A stretch of 5,721 nucleotides of DNA, taken from positions 1 through 5,721 of the forward strand of contig PMJT01000060.1 of the NCBI GenBank assembly GCA_003158495.1, written 5' to 3'. Position 1 is the first letter of the stretch; every line of letters begins with the position of its first letter. The notes beneath the pieces were generated by a model. That model made no database searches, was not told the origin of the DNA, and saw only the letters and a program-made list of their open reading frames with translations. The DNA is from Chloroflexota bacterium (GTDB taxonomy: Bacteria > Chloroflexota > Limnocylindria > Limnocylindrales > CSP1-4). Position numbers and translations under genes: made by a program. Shown here piece after piece: positions 1 through 4,956 of this stretch.

Positions 1-1
1 G

Positions 2-832
2 CCGTCGGTGCTCGTCTTCGGGCGAACAGGCATCGCGGCCTTGATCCTCGTCCCCATCGCCCTCACCCGCACGGATTACCGGGCCGTGCTGGCGCGGTGG
101 CGGTGGGTCGTCGCATTCGCCGTAATCGAAATGGGCATTCCATGGGTCCTTCTCGGCACAGCCGAAAAGCAGATCCCGAGTTCGCTGGCCGGCCTGCTCG
201 TGGCCGGAGTGCCGCTCGTGGCCACGGTTCTTGCCGTCGGCACGGGCGGTCGAGACAGGATCGGGCGGACCGGGATCGTGGGCTTGCTCGTGGGTCTCGT
301 CGGCGTGGCCGCGGTGGTGGGCGTCAACCTGGACACATCCAATGTGCCGGCCCTCCTGGCGATGGCGGTCGTTGTCGCCGGTTATGCCACGGGCCCCGCG
401 ATCATGTCCCGCCGCCTTGGCGGACTGTCGACGATCTCGGTGATGGCGCTGTCGCTCTCCCTGTGTGCGCTGGTCTACGCGCCGATTGCGTTGGTGCAGC
501 GACCGGCGGTCATCCCGAGTCCCGCCGCGCTCGGTTCCGTCCTGATCCTGGCGGTCGTTTGCACCGCGTCGGCCTTCCTCCTCTTCTGGGCGCTGATCGA
601 CCAGGTCGGGCCGGTTCGGGCGACCGTGGTCACGTACCTCAACCCGGCCGTGGCGGCGCTCCTGGGCGTCGCCGTCCTGAGCGAGACCTTCACGCCGGTC
701 ATGGGCTTTGGGTTCGGGCTTGTCATCCTGGGTTCCGTGCTGGCCACTCGACCGCCGGGAGCCGGGAGCCCCTGGCCGCTGCGTCGGTCGCGAAGCCAGT
801 CTACTGTCGAGCAGACCGAAGTCTCCGCCTGA
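2..832 (+). CDS. EamA/DMT-family transporter, 5'-truncated by the window edge
   Basis: Probable inner-membrane exporter of the drug/metabolite transporter superfamily; these proteins carry two EamA repeats of about five helices each and export amino acids, metabolites or drugs. The substrate cannot be read here. The reading frame is open from base 2, and the residues before the GTG at 8 (Pro-Ser) continue naturally into the second helix, so that GTG is not a real start and about 30-40 residues plus helix 1 lie upstream of the window. Counting from base 8, hydrophobic segments lie near residues 2-19, 33-50, 58-78, 88-106, 113-131, 142-164, 174-196, 203-224 and 229-246. The second repeat shows the typical pattern: Asn-Pro at 212-213 inside a helix, Glu226 in the loop after it, then a Gly-rich last helix. 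The tail from about 250 is polar and ends at TGA 830-832. It converges with the Mth938-domain gene 73 bp away. Family assignment is strong; function within the family is unknown. Confidence 0.9.
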   Translation, partial: PSVLVFGRTGIAALILVPIALTRTDYRAVLARWRWVVAFAVIEMGIPWVLLGTAEKQIPSSLAGLLVAGVPLVATVLAVGTGGRDRIGRTGIVGLLVGLVGVAAVVGVNLDTSNVPALLAMAVVVAGYATGPAIMSRRLGGLSTISVMALSLSLCALVYAPIALVQRPAVIPSPAALGSVLILAVVCTASAFLLFWALIDQVGPVRATVVTYLNPAVAALLGVAVLSETFTPVMGFGFGLVILGSVLATRPPGAGSPWPLRRSRSQSTVEQTEVSA

Positions 833-846
833 CGATCGCCTCCGGC

Positions 847-866
847 CGAGCGCCGGGGCACGCTCG
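847..866. terminator. Possible weak bidirectional hairpin between convergent genes
   Basis: CGAGCG (847-852) can pair with CGCTCG (861-866) around an 8-base loop, in the 73-bp gap between the exporter stop and the convergent Mth938-domain stop. The location fits a shared terminator, but there is no T-tract on either side, so intrinsic termination is not supported by sequence. A 9-base direct repeat, GTCGGCCGC, also occurs in this gap at 871-879 and 898-906. With this base composition, short repeats like these can arise by chance. Confidence 0.2.
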
Positions 867-905
867 CCGAGTCGGCCGCGCCGAGCCGCACCGCCGGGTC
901 GGCCG

Positions 906-1262
906 CTAGCAGGTCACGTGAATGATCGCGTAGACATCGTCGGCGTCGATATCGGCGAGCAGCCGGCAGGCCTCGCTCGTGGGCAGCGCCTCGAAAATGA
1001 CGCCGCGCCGCTCGGCCTCCGCGCGCAATTCCGGGGCGATCGGCAGCTGGCCCTTCGCGCCTGTGCCCACTATCAGGCGATTGCCGCCCCAGGGAATCTC
1101 CTCGGCGGTGGTCAGCGGCGTATGCCGCCAGCGGGCAGTCATGAGCGCCTTGGACGGCCCCTTGTCCCGCTTCCGAATTCGGCCGCCCTCGATGACGACG
1201 TCCTTGCGGTAGCGCTCGCCCTCGATGTTCAACTCACCGAAGTCGACCAGTTCGGCCTTCAT
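906..1262 (-). CDS. Mth938-like (DUF498) domain protein
   Basis: A 118-residue single-domain protein of the Mth938/DUF498 family, which includes the human proteins AAMDC and NDUFAF3. Bacterial members are small soluble proteins without an established enzymatic role. Family hallmarks visible in order are: FGELNIEGERYRKDVVIEGG near residues 8-27, the basic RIRKRDKGPSK stretch at 28-38, the HTPLT segment near 47-51, the core LIVGTGAKGQLPI near 63-75, a Leu-Pro-Thr turn after the second strand-helix unit, and the C-terminal IIHVTC, which closes many family members exactly as here. The length is normal. The start is ATG 1262; no upstream start exists nearby and no Shine-Dalgarno sequence is visible. 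A GAGAAT hexamer (1269-1274 on this strand) sits six bases before the ATG, which would suit a leaderless transcript, but no good -35 accompanies it. Otherwise the gene would be the second of an operon, 109 bp behind the 88-residue gene. Family sure; cellular role unknown. Confidence 0.92.
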   Translation of the reverse strand: MKAELVDFGELNIEGERYRKDVVIEGGRIRKRDKGPSKALMTARWRHTPLTTAEEIPWGGNRLIVGTGAKGQLPIAPELRAEAERRGVIFEALPTSEACRLLADIDADDVYAIIHVTC

Positions 1263-1371
1263 GAGCGGATTCTCGCACTCGGAGCAACTCGCCCGTTCGG
1301 CAGGGTCGGGTCCTGATCCGGCGGATCGGCTGCGCCCGGACGAGGCGTCGCGGACGCGCCAACCGCAGGGT

Positions 1372-1638
1372 CTACTTCTCGATGTACGTTGCCAGCGGAG
1401 GGATGACGCCGTGCCTCTCCATCGCTGCGCTGAGTTCGGGCGGCGGAGCGGCCATGGCCGCCTGGAAAGGCGCGAGGTCTGGGACGTCCAGGGTCAGGCT
1501 GACGTTGTTGCTGCCATCGGTGGCGACGTGGTCGGTCACGTGGCCGCCGAAAGGTGCGAGCTGCTCGACACGCTCGGCCTTGTACTTGAGCCAGCGCTCG
1601 ACGTCGACGACCTTGTGGGTGATGACCAATCTCGGCAT
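1372..1638 (-). CDS. Conserved small protein of unknown function (88 residues)
   Basis: Complete small soluble protein with no signal peptide or membrane helix. I do not recognise a named family. The start ATG 1636-1638 is secured by an AGGAG (1644-1648 on this strand) five bases upstream. The pattern is a short beta strand (MPRLVITHKV), an amphipathic helix with VERWLKYKAERVEQL (residues 14-28), a His/Asp-containing strand region (GHVTDHVATDGSNNVSLTLDV, about 32-52), then a second helix from about residue 55 with a run of prolines (APPPELSAAMERHGV) and a C-terminal strand. This looks like a dimeric alpha/beta ferredoxin-like (ABM/cyclase-type) fold. That is inference from pattern, not a recognised motif. 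It lies upstream of the Mth938-domain gene in the same direction, with 109 bp between them, and next to the TetR remnant, whose lost regulator could once have controlled it. TAG stop 1372-1374. Confidence 0.85.
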   Translation of the reverse strand: MPRLVITHKVVDVERWLKYKAERVEQLAPFGGHVTDHVATDGSNNVSLTLDVPDLAPFQAAMAAPPPELSAAMERHGVIPPLATYIEK

Positions 1639-1643
1639 GCAAA

Positions 1644-1648
1644 CTCCT
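1644..1648 (-). promoter_or_regulatory. Shine-Dalgarno site of the 88-residue gene
   Basis: AGGAG on the minus strand, five bases before the ATG at 1638. It is a clear ribosome binding site and fixes the start, since the same region is also open in other minus-strand frames. Confidence 0.75.
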
Positions 1649-1816
1649 AGGGGGCGTCCGCGCTGCCTGGTGGCAACAACGCCGACCCGGCTGAAGGCGG
1701 CGAGCGTATGGCCCGCACCCCGAGGCCACTACCAGCGTCCCGCGTGATGGAGTGCCGGGGTCGGCAGCCGAGCCAGGACGTCCGGTTCGGCCGGCCGCGC
1801 CTGGGCCCTCGTCGAT

Positions 1817-2078
1817 CGGCCGGGCGAGGCGGCGCACAGCGACCATCATCTGGCGCGGACTGCGCGGTTCGGGCAGCGTGCTCGCGCCCTGGCTGCGGAA
1901 GCCGTCGAGCATCAGACCCAGCAGCTGCCTCCACGCGTCCGGCGCCGCCCGGCCCGCGGCGTCGACAACGCCGGCGTTGGCCATGAGGAGGAGAACCAGG
2001 TCCTCGGGGACGACGTCGGTGCGCAGGCTTCCATCGGTCTGGGCTCTCTCCAGGATTGACCCGCAGCTCGGCGGGCAA
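1817..2078 (-). pseudogene. Remnant of a TetR-family repressor (C-terminal domain only)
   Basis: On the minus strand, from about 2062 to 1817, the frame reads SILERAQTDGSLRTDVVPED, then LVLLLMANAGVV, and a Trp-containing helix ending MLDGFRSQG and SPRQMM. This is the C-terminal ligand-binding/dimer region of SbtR-like TetR regulators, where an ERAQ-dG-LR-DV-pEDL motif is typical. A preceding LPAELR, usual just before that motif, is present at 2078-2061 but in a different frame, which suggests a frameshift near 2060. No helix-turn-helix domain can be found upstream in any minus-strand frame; the promoter and start of the plus-strand gene at 2164 are there instead. The frame also has no stop where such a protein should end and runs on through unrelated genes. 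I read it as a truncated, decaying repressor. A sequencing frameshift could explain the internal shift but not the missing N-terminal half. No functional start or ribosome site is visible. Confidence 0.6.
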
Positions 2079-2127
2079 CCCGGCACCACGTGGCCGCCTC
2101 GCGTGGCGGCACGGCCGCAGCCAGGCA

Positions 2128-2157
2128 TTGACCTGCGAGGCGGGTCGGGCCTACGGT
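2128..2157 (+). promoter_or_regulatory. Promoter, TTGACC - 18 bp - TACGGT, likely leaderless
   Basis: A -35 hexamer TTGACC (2128-2133) and a -10 hexamer TACGGT (2152-2157) are separated by 18 bp. Six bases (CCGATC) then precede GTG 2164. Housekeeping-sigma transcription normally begins about seven bases after the -10, which puts +1 on the start codon itself. No Shine-Dalgarno sequence precedes the GTG. Both facts point to a leaderless mRNA, an arrangement common in actinobacteria and some other high-GC phyla. Confidence 0.6.
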
Positions 2158-2163
2158 CCGATC

Positions 2164-2598
2164 GTGAGCAGAGCGGAACCCGCCAGCGGCCGGGATAACG
2201 ATCGAGTCGTCCTGCACCAGGTCCATCCGTTGAAGCTGGCGGCCGACATTTCAGCCTCAGCGATCTCCAACGTTCTGCTGTGGCAGCACCGACTCGGCCC
2301 TGCGCTCTCGGTGAGGTACCTGTTGCCCGCTGCCGGGTCCGCGCTCGTGCTCCAATTCGGCGACGTCGACTCCCTGCGCGAAACGCCCCAGGGCCGGTAT
2401 GTCCTGGCCCACATGCCGCCATCGGTGATGGCGGTCCGCCTGACGGGCGACGCGATCATGGCCTGGGGTTCGTGGCGTCGATCGCCGAAACTCATCGGCA
2501 TCGGCATTGCTGTCATCGTGGCCGGCTGGTCCCACGGCTTGGTGGAACCCGAGTCAGACGAGACCGACGACGCCGATTCTGGCTACTTCGAAGAGTAG
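2164..2598 (+). CDS. Conserved membrane-associated protein of unknown function (144 residues)
   Basis: I place the start at GTG 2164. The promoter six bases ahead supports it, and the open frame upstream of it (back to 2056) overlaps the promoter and looks non-coding. The protein has a polar N-terminus, then LHQVHPLKLAADISASAISN (18-37), a basic LLWQHRLG stretch, a hydrophobic segment at about 49-66, a polar part containing ETPQGRYVLAHMPPS (73-87), a moderately hydrophobic stretch at 88-102, a clear hydrophobic helix at about 109-123 (LIGIGIAVIVAGW), and an acidic tail rich in Asp/Glu. It resembles uncharacterised proteins of high-GC bacteria with the His-Pro-x-Lys-Leu-Ala-Ala-Asp motif; no function is known to me. 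It is probably an integral or peripheral inner-membrane protein. It is monocistronic here and converges with the dehydrogenase gene 62 bp away. No sign of damage. Confidence 0.85.
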   Translation: MSRAEPASGRDNDRVVLHQVHPLKLAADISASAISNVLLWQHRLGPALSVRYLLPAAGSALVLQFGDVDSLRETPQGRYVLAHMPPSVMAVRLTGDAIMAWGSWRRSPKLIGIGIAVIVAGWSHGLVEPESDETDDADSGYFEE

Positions 2599-2621
2599 CC
2601 GGCGGCAGGTTCGGCCTGGAG

Positions 2622-2637
2622 CGGTTCGGTCGGACCG
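2622..2637. terminator. Possible weak terminator hairpin between convergent genes
   Basis: CGGTTC (2622-2627) and GGACCG (2632-2637) form a six-pair stem with one G-U pair around the loop GGTC, in the gap between the stops at 2598 and 2661. The position is right for a shared terminator, but no T-run follows on either strand. Confidence 0.25.
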
Positions 2638-2660
2638 GGAAAAGGACTGGGTCGCGCGCC

Positions 2661-3752
2661 CTAGTACATCAACCGCGGATCGATGCGATTGATCAGTTCC
2701 TCCCCGGCCAAGTACCGCCGCAGATTCTCGCAGAAGAGCTCGACGATGCGCGCGTTCTCGTGGATCGAAAGCGCGGCTGTGTGCGGGCTGATGAGCACGT
2801 TCGGCAAATCCCACAGCGGGCTGTCCGGTGGCAGCGGCTCCGTGGCAAAGACGTCCAGCGCCGCACCGCGCAGCCGGCCTGACTCAAGGGCCGCCACGAG
2901 CGCGTCCTCGTCGACGACGGCGCCCCTGCCGACGTTGACGAGAATGGCCCCGTCGCGCATGAGCCCGATGGCCTCGGCATCGATCATCTGCCGGGTCTCG
3001 TGGGTCGAAGGCAAAGCCAGGACGACTGCGTCGGCCGCCGGCAGCATCTCGGAGAGGCTGTCGATGCCTTGCATCTTGTCGACATTTGGCGAGTCCGAGG
3101 CTCCGGATCGATTGACGCCGATGACGCGCATCCCGAAAGCCTTCGCGCGCCGCGCTATCTCCTCGCCGATGGACCCGAACCCGACGATCAGGATCGTCTG
3201 GCCGGCCAGCTCTCGGACCGGGTAGTGGTCCCAGTGCCGCGCCGCCTTGTCGCGGATCAGACGCGGCAGGTCCTTGTTCAAGGCCAGCAACCCGAGGAAC
3301 GCGAACTCCGCCAGCTGGCTGCCGTGGATTCCGCTCGACGTCGTGACGGCGATGCGGTCCAGTTCTTCGGCCGGGAGCCCTGCGGCTCTGACCTGTTCGC
3401 CGGCCCCGGCGGCCGTGCCCTGGACCCACCGAAGTCGAGGCGCGATCCGGACGGCCTCGGCCAGGCCCGGGCCCGAGTCTCCCGGCAGCCCGAAGAAGAC
3501 CTCGGCCGAGCCGAGCATCGCCCGCCAGCGATCCTCCTGCGCGTCGGTTCGCCGGAAGGTGGCGTCGCCCCGGTGATCGCCGGGGAACCGCGTCGGCGGA
3601 AGCAGGTCCGGCTCGTACAGGACCGCCAGCCGCGGGTCGGCCGATCTAATGACCGCGGCCAGCTCGGCCTCGAGCGGAGTGACCACGGCGACGATGACCC
3701 CGCCGGCTTTCGCCGTGAGATCGCTCCGATCGTTGTTCGACCGCCCAGACAT
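2661..3752 (-). CDS. D-2-hydroxyacid dehydrogenase (D-isomer-specific, NAD(P)-dependent)
   Basis: A 363-residue cytoplasmic oxidoreductase that would reduce a 2-oxoacid to a D-2-hydroxyacid, or the reverse. An N-terminal substrate-domain half (about 18-140) is followed by the family's HGSQLAEFAF segment (143-152), a Rossmann cofactor domain with GFGSIG at 191-196, and a C-terminal return to the substrate domain. The catalytic set is intact: Arg276 in NVGRGAVVDE, Glu305 in DVFATEPLP and His324 in SPHTA. After the second Rossmann strand, where NAD enzymes have Asp, the sequence reads Asn214-Arg215-Ser216, which suggests NADP(H) preference; this is inference. The length is slightly above the usual 310-340 because of about 18 polar N-terminal residues. 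The ATG at 3752 has GGAGG (3757-3761) four bases upstream. It is the last gene of the minus-strand operon, 19 bp behind the small membrane protein. It resembles glyoxylate/hydroxypyruvate reductases and phosphoglycerate-dehydrogenase-like enzymes; the exact substrate cannot be assigned. Confidence 0.93.
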   Translation of the reverse strand: MSGRSNNDRSDLTAKAGGVIVAVVTPLEAELAAVIRSADPRLAVLYEPDLLPPTRFPGDHRGDATFRRTDAQEDRWRAMLGSAEVFFGLPGDSGPGLAEAVRIAPRLRWVQGTAAGAGEQVRAAGLPAEELDRIAVTTSSGIHGSQLAEFAFLGLLALNKDLPRLIRDKAARHWDHYPVRELAGQTILIVGFGSIGEEIARRAKAFGMRVIGVNRSGASDSPNVDKMQGIDSLSEMLPAADAVVLALPSTHETRQMIDAEAIGLMRDGAILVNVGRGAVVDEDALVAALESGRLRGAALDVFATEPLPPDSPLWDLPNVLISPHTAALSIHENARIVELFCENLRRYLAGEELINRIDPRLMY

Positions 3753-3756
3753 GCAG

Positions 3757-3761
3757 CCTCC
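3757..3761 (-). promoter_or_regulatory. Shine-Dalgarno site of the dehydrogenase
   Basis: GGAGG on the minus strand, four bases before ATG 3752, inside the 19-bp gap after the small membrane protein. It selects this ATG over later GTG codons in the polar N-terminal stretch. Confidence 0.7.
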
Positions 3762-3771
3762 GCACCGCGGT

Positions 3772-3939
3772 TCAGACGATGAACGACAGGAAGCCGAAGA
3801 ACAGGCCGAGGTTTGTCCAGTTGATCTTGCTGTCCATCGAGATGATCCCGGCCGTCGTCACCACGGCGATCGCGAAGCAGATGCAGGCCACGATCACCAG
3901 GAGCGACTTTGGGTTGTTCAGCATGCTGTTGCGGGCCAC
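3772..3939 (-). CDS. Small two-helix membrane protein (55 residues), unknown function
   Basis: Translated by hand from the minus strand: GTG 3939 to TGA 3772-3774. A full AAGGAG (3947-3952) lies seven bases before the GTG, the best ribosome site in the window, and there is no competing start upstream. The N-terminus (VARNSMLNNPKS) is short and basic, followed by a first membrane helix at about 13-34 (LLVIVACICFAIAVVTTAGI, with two Cys at 19 and 21). A short polar loop, MDSKINWTN, leads to a second hydrophobic segment (LGLFFGFLSFIV) running to the C-terminus. The positive N-terminus predicts both ends facing the cytoplasm. It sits 51 bp after the second XRE regulator and 19 bp before the dehydrogenase, so it is almost certainly cotranscribed with both. 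Tiny proteins of this shape, with a closing LGL-F-LSF pattern, are common and uncharacterised in high-GC bacteria. I do not know its role. Confidence 0.78.
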   Translation of the reverse strand: MARNSMLNNPKSLLVIVACICFAIAVVTTAGIISMDSKINWTNLGLFFGFLSFIV

Positions 3940-3946
3940 GAGGTGA

Positions 3947-3952
3947 CTCCTT
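3947..3952 (-). promoter_or_regulatory. Shine-Dalgarno site of the small membrane protein
   Basis: AAGGAG on the minus strand, seven bases before GTG 3939. This strong, well-spaced site is the main evidence that the 55-codon frame is translated and that the GTG, not the inner ATG at 3924, is the start. Confidence 0.75.
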
Positions 3953-3990
3953 GATTGGGTCCGGTGCTTCGACAGGGACGGTCGTCGGCG

Positions 3991-4356
3991 CTACCGGCCG
4001 GCGGCGGCCGCGGCCTTTGATCGCCTGCGGGCGCGATACCAGGCAAGGTATTCGAGCAACTCTTCCTTCTCGTCGTCTGTGAGATCGGCGAAGAGCGCCG
4101 AAGTGACTGCCTCGGAAGGGCTCCGCTCGGACTCGCCGGGCACCTGGTAGCCACAGAGGCGCATCAGCTCTGCGTACGGAACGGCCAAAACCTGGCTCAG
4201 GCTATGAAGGACATGGGGCGAGGGCTTCTTGACCGCATCCGCTTCGAGCTTGCTCAGATACGCTCCGGAGATGGCCGCGGCTCGTGCGGCGTCTATCGCC
4301 GATAGCCCTCGCAGCTCTCGCGCGCGTTTGAGCGCCGCTCCCAGTGACAGGTTCAC
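3991..4356 (-). CDS. XRE-family HTH transcriptional regulator, paralogue B
   Basis: A 121-residue DNA-binding regulator. The lambda-repressor-type helix-turn-helix covers about residues 6-65, with LSAIDAARAAAISGAYLSKL as helices 2-3 and the VKKPSPHVL turn following. A conserved VPYAELMRLCGY segment (about 59-70) comes next, then a variable Ser/Glu-rich linker and a C-terminal helix (DLTDDEKEELLEYLAWYRARRR, near 91-112), probably for dimerisation, and an Ala/Lys tail. The frame is open further upstream to 4578, but that part overlaps the preceding gene and looks non-coding. GTG 4356 has AAGGAG four bases before it and aligns residue for residue with the start of paralogue A. It follows A by 67 bp and precedes the small membrane protein by 51 bp, in the same direction. 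Such regulators commonly repress their own operons. The effector is unknown; no ligand domain is present. Confidence 0.9.
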   Translation of the reverse strand: MNLSLGAALKRARELRGLSAIDAARAAAISGAYLSKLEADAVKKPSPHVLHSLSQVLAVPYAELMRLCGYQVPGESERSPSEAVTSALFADLTDDEKEELLEYLAWYRARRRSKAAAAAGR

Positions 4357-4398
4357 TCCGCTCCTTCCATCAACTTGCTGTGTCCTGCTGACCAGGTG

Positions 4399-4412
4399 CG
4401 AGCCATTGCTCG
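4399..4412 (-). other. Short hairpin between the two XRE genes
   Basis: CGAGC and GCTCG flank the four bases CATT (plus strand), starting 11 bases after the stop of paralogue A. On the transcript this is a five-pair stem with a four-base loop and no U-tract. It could tune expression of downstream genes or be an operator-like palindrome; it is too short to call a terminator. Confidence 0.25.
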
Positions 4413-4423
4413 AAAGCGACAGA

Positions 4424-4798
4424 TCATGCGGGGAGGTCCCCGCGCGAACGGCGAGGCGTCCCACGTCGTCGAGATCTATACCACATGAGGTATTCGAAGA
4501 GCTCGTCCCGCTCCTCGTCGGTGACATCGCCAAAGGGCGCCGACGCGCCTCCGGTCGAGCCGCTCGCGTCCGATGCACCTGGCATGAGGTATCCGTTGAG
4601 GCGCATCAGCTCCGCGTAGGGAACGGCCAGGGCCGCGCTCAGCTGCTGCAGGATCTGAGGCGACGGCTTCTTGACCGAGTCGCTCTCGAGCTTGCTCAGG
4701 TACGCCGTCGAAATGCCGGCCGCCCGAGACGCATCCGCAGCCGACAACCTGAGAATCTGGCGCGCCTGCTTCAGCACGATCCCAAATGGGTGCGTCAA
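4424..4798 (-). CDS. XRE-family HTH transcriptional regulator, paralogue A
   Basis: A 124-residue DNA-binding regulator, first gene of the minus-strand operon. The helix-turn-helix spans about 6-65: LSAADASRAAGISTAYLSKL carries helices 2-3, followed by SVKKPSPQIL, and then VPYAELMRLNGYLMPG (59-74). After an Ala/Ser/Gly linker, a C-terminal helix (DVTDEERDELFEYLMWYRSRRR, near 91-112) matches that of paralogue B. By my count 47 of the first 74 residues are identical between A and B, and 16 of 24 in the C-terminal helix, so they are a recent tandem duplication. The start is TTG 4798, with AGGCGG (4804-4809) five bases ahead; it aligns exactly with the GTG start of B. A later GTG (codon 8) would cut into helix 1. 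The upstream region shared with the divergent YggT-like gene carries repeated CAGT motifs that are good operator candidates. TGA 4424-4426. Confidence 0.9.
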   Translation of the reverse strand: MTHPFGIVLKQARQILRLSAADASRAAGISTAYLSKLESDSVKKPSPQILQQLSAALAVPYAELMRLNGYLMPGASDASGSTGGASAPFGDVTDEERDELFEYLMWYRSRRRGTPRRSRGDLPA

Positions 4799-4814
4799 CT
4801 TTGCCGCCTATCCT

Positions 4815-4820
4815 ACAGTA
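4815..4820 (-). promoter_or_regulatory. Possible -10 of the XRE operon promoter
   Basis: TACTGT on the minus strand, about 16 bases before TTG 4798, matches TAnnnT. No convincing -35 lies 16-18 bp upstream (TGTCAA at 17 bp is poor). The hexamer is inside the first candidate operator repeat, so an activator- or repressor-controlled promoter is plausible. Confidence 0.3.
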
Positions 4821-4837
4821 GATGTCTGCAACTACAG

Positions 4838-4866
4838 TTGACAGTACCACGGATCCATGCTTCACT
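4838..4866 (+). promoter_or_regulatory. Candidate promoter of the YggT-like gene
   Basis: A perfect -35 TTGACA (4838-4843) is followed after 17 bp by TTCACT (4861-4866), preceded by TGC as in extended -10 promoters. The -10 matches consensus at only three positions. It would give a 5' leader of about 85 bases. The -35 overlaps the second CAGT repeat and the -10 overlaps the left arm of the dyad at 4863-4885. Confidence 0.45.
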
Positions 4867-4956
4867 GCAATCGATCAAAGCAGTGGCCGGAGCGACTCCC
4901 GGCGGTGGCCTTCGCGGTCCCGCTTCCCCGGATGCAAGCGCCACGCGGAGGAAGCA

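Larger units (their letters stand above)
4813..4885. promoter_or_regulatory. Candidate operator cluster in the divergent intergenic region
   Basis: Between the XRE paralogue A start and the YggT-like gene, CTACAGTAGA (4813-4822) is repeated as CTACAGTTGA (4832-4841) with a 19-bp period. A third copy of the core, TGACAGTA (4839-4846), overlaps the second. Further along is a dyad, CACTGC (4863-4868) and GCAGTG (4880-4885), with 11 bp between the arms. In all, five CAGT or ACTG cores occur in about 70 bp. Placement over both putative promoters fits autoregulation by the XRE protein; binding is inferred. Confidence 0.5.

Noticed and set aside
8..10. GTG 8 as a true start of the exporter
   Set aside because: The frame continues upstream into sequence typical of the family, and the protein would lack its first helix.
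833..905. Strong intrinsic terminator between the convergent genes
   Set aside because: Stems can be drawn but none has a T-tract; kept only as a low-confidence hairpin.
97..909. A 270-codon plus-strand open frame overlapping the exporter
   Set aside because: Arg/Gly-rich composition with no motif, in a shifted frame over a clear EamA protein.
1639..1816. A gene or promoter in the stretch upstream of the 88-residue gene
   Set aside because: All frames are GC-rich shadows; a TACGCT hexamer exists on the minus strand but without a matching -35, so I see only the ribosome site here.
2056..2163. An ATG at 2056 as start of the 144-residue protein
   Set aside because: The added 36 residues overlap the TetR remnant and contain the promoter; composition is not protein-like.
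1259..2422. A 387-codon open frame on the minus strand spanning several genes
   Set aside because: Only its 2062-1817 part resembles a protein (the TetR remnant). The rest is Arg/Pro/Gly-rich, runs antisense to the 144-residue gene and overlaps the well-supported 88-residue gene in another frame; it is a product of high G+C.
3000..3782. A 260-codon plus-strand open frame opposite the dehydrogenase
   Set aside because: Lies antisense to a protein with intact catalytic residues; composition is that of a mirrored GC-rich gene and no ribosome site is present.
4357..4578. A 74-residue N-terminal extension of XRE paralogue B
   Set aside because: It would overlap the end of paralogue A out of frame; GTG 4356 has AAGGAG and aligns with the start of A.
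4822..4956. An upstream ATG (4822) extending the YggT-like protein by 45 residues
   Set aside because: No ribosome site, coincides with the promoter and operator motifs, and the extra residues look non-coding; ATG 4957 has GGAGGA in place.
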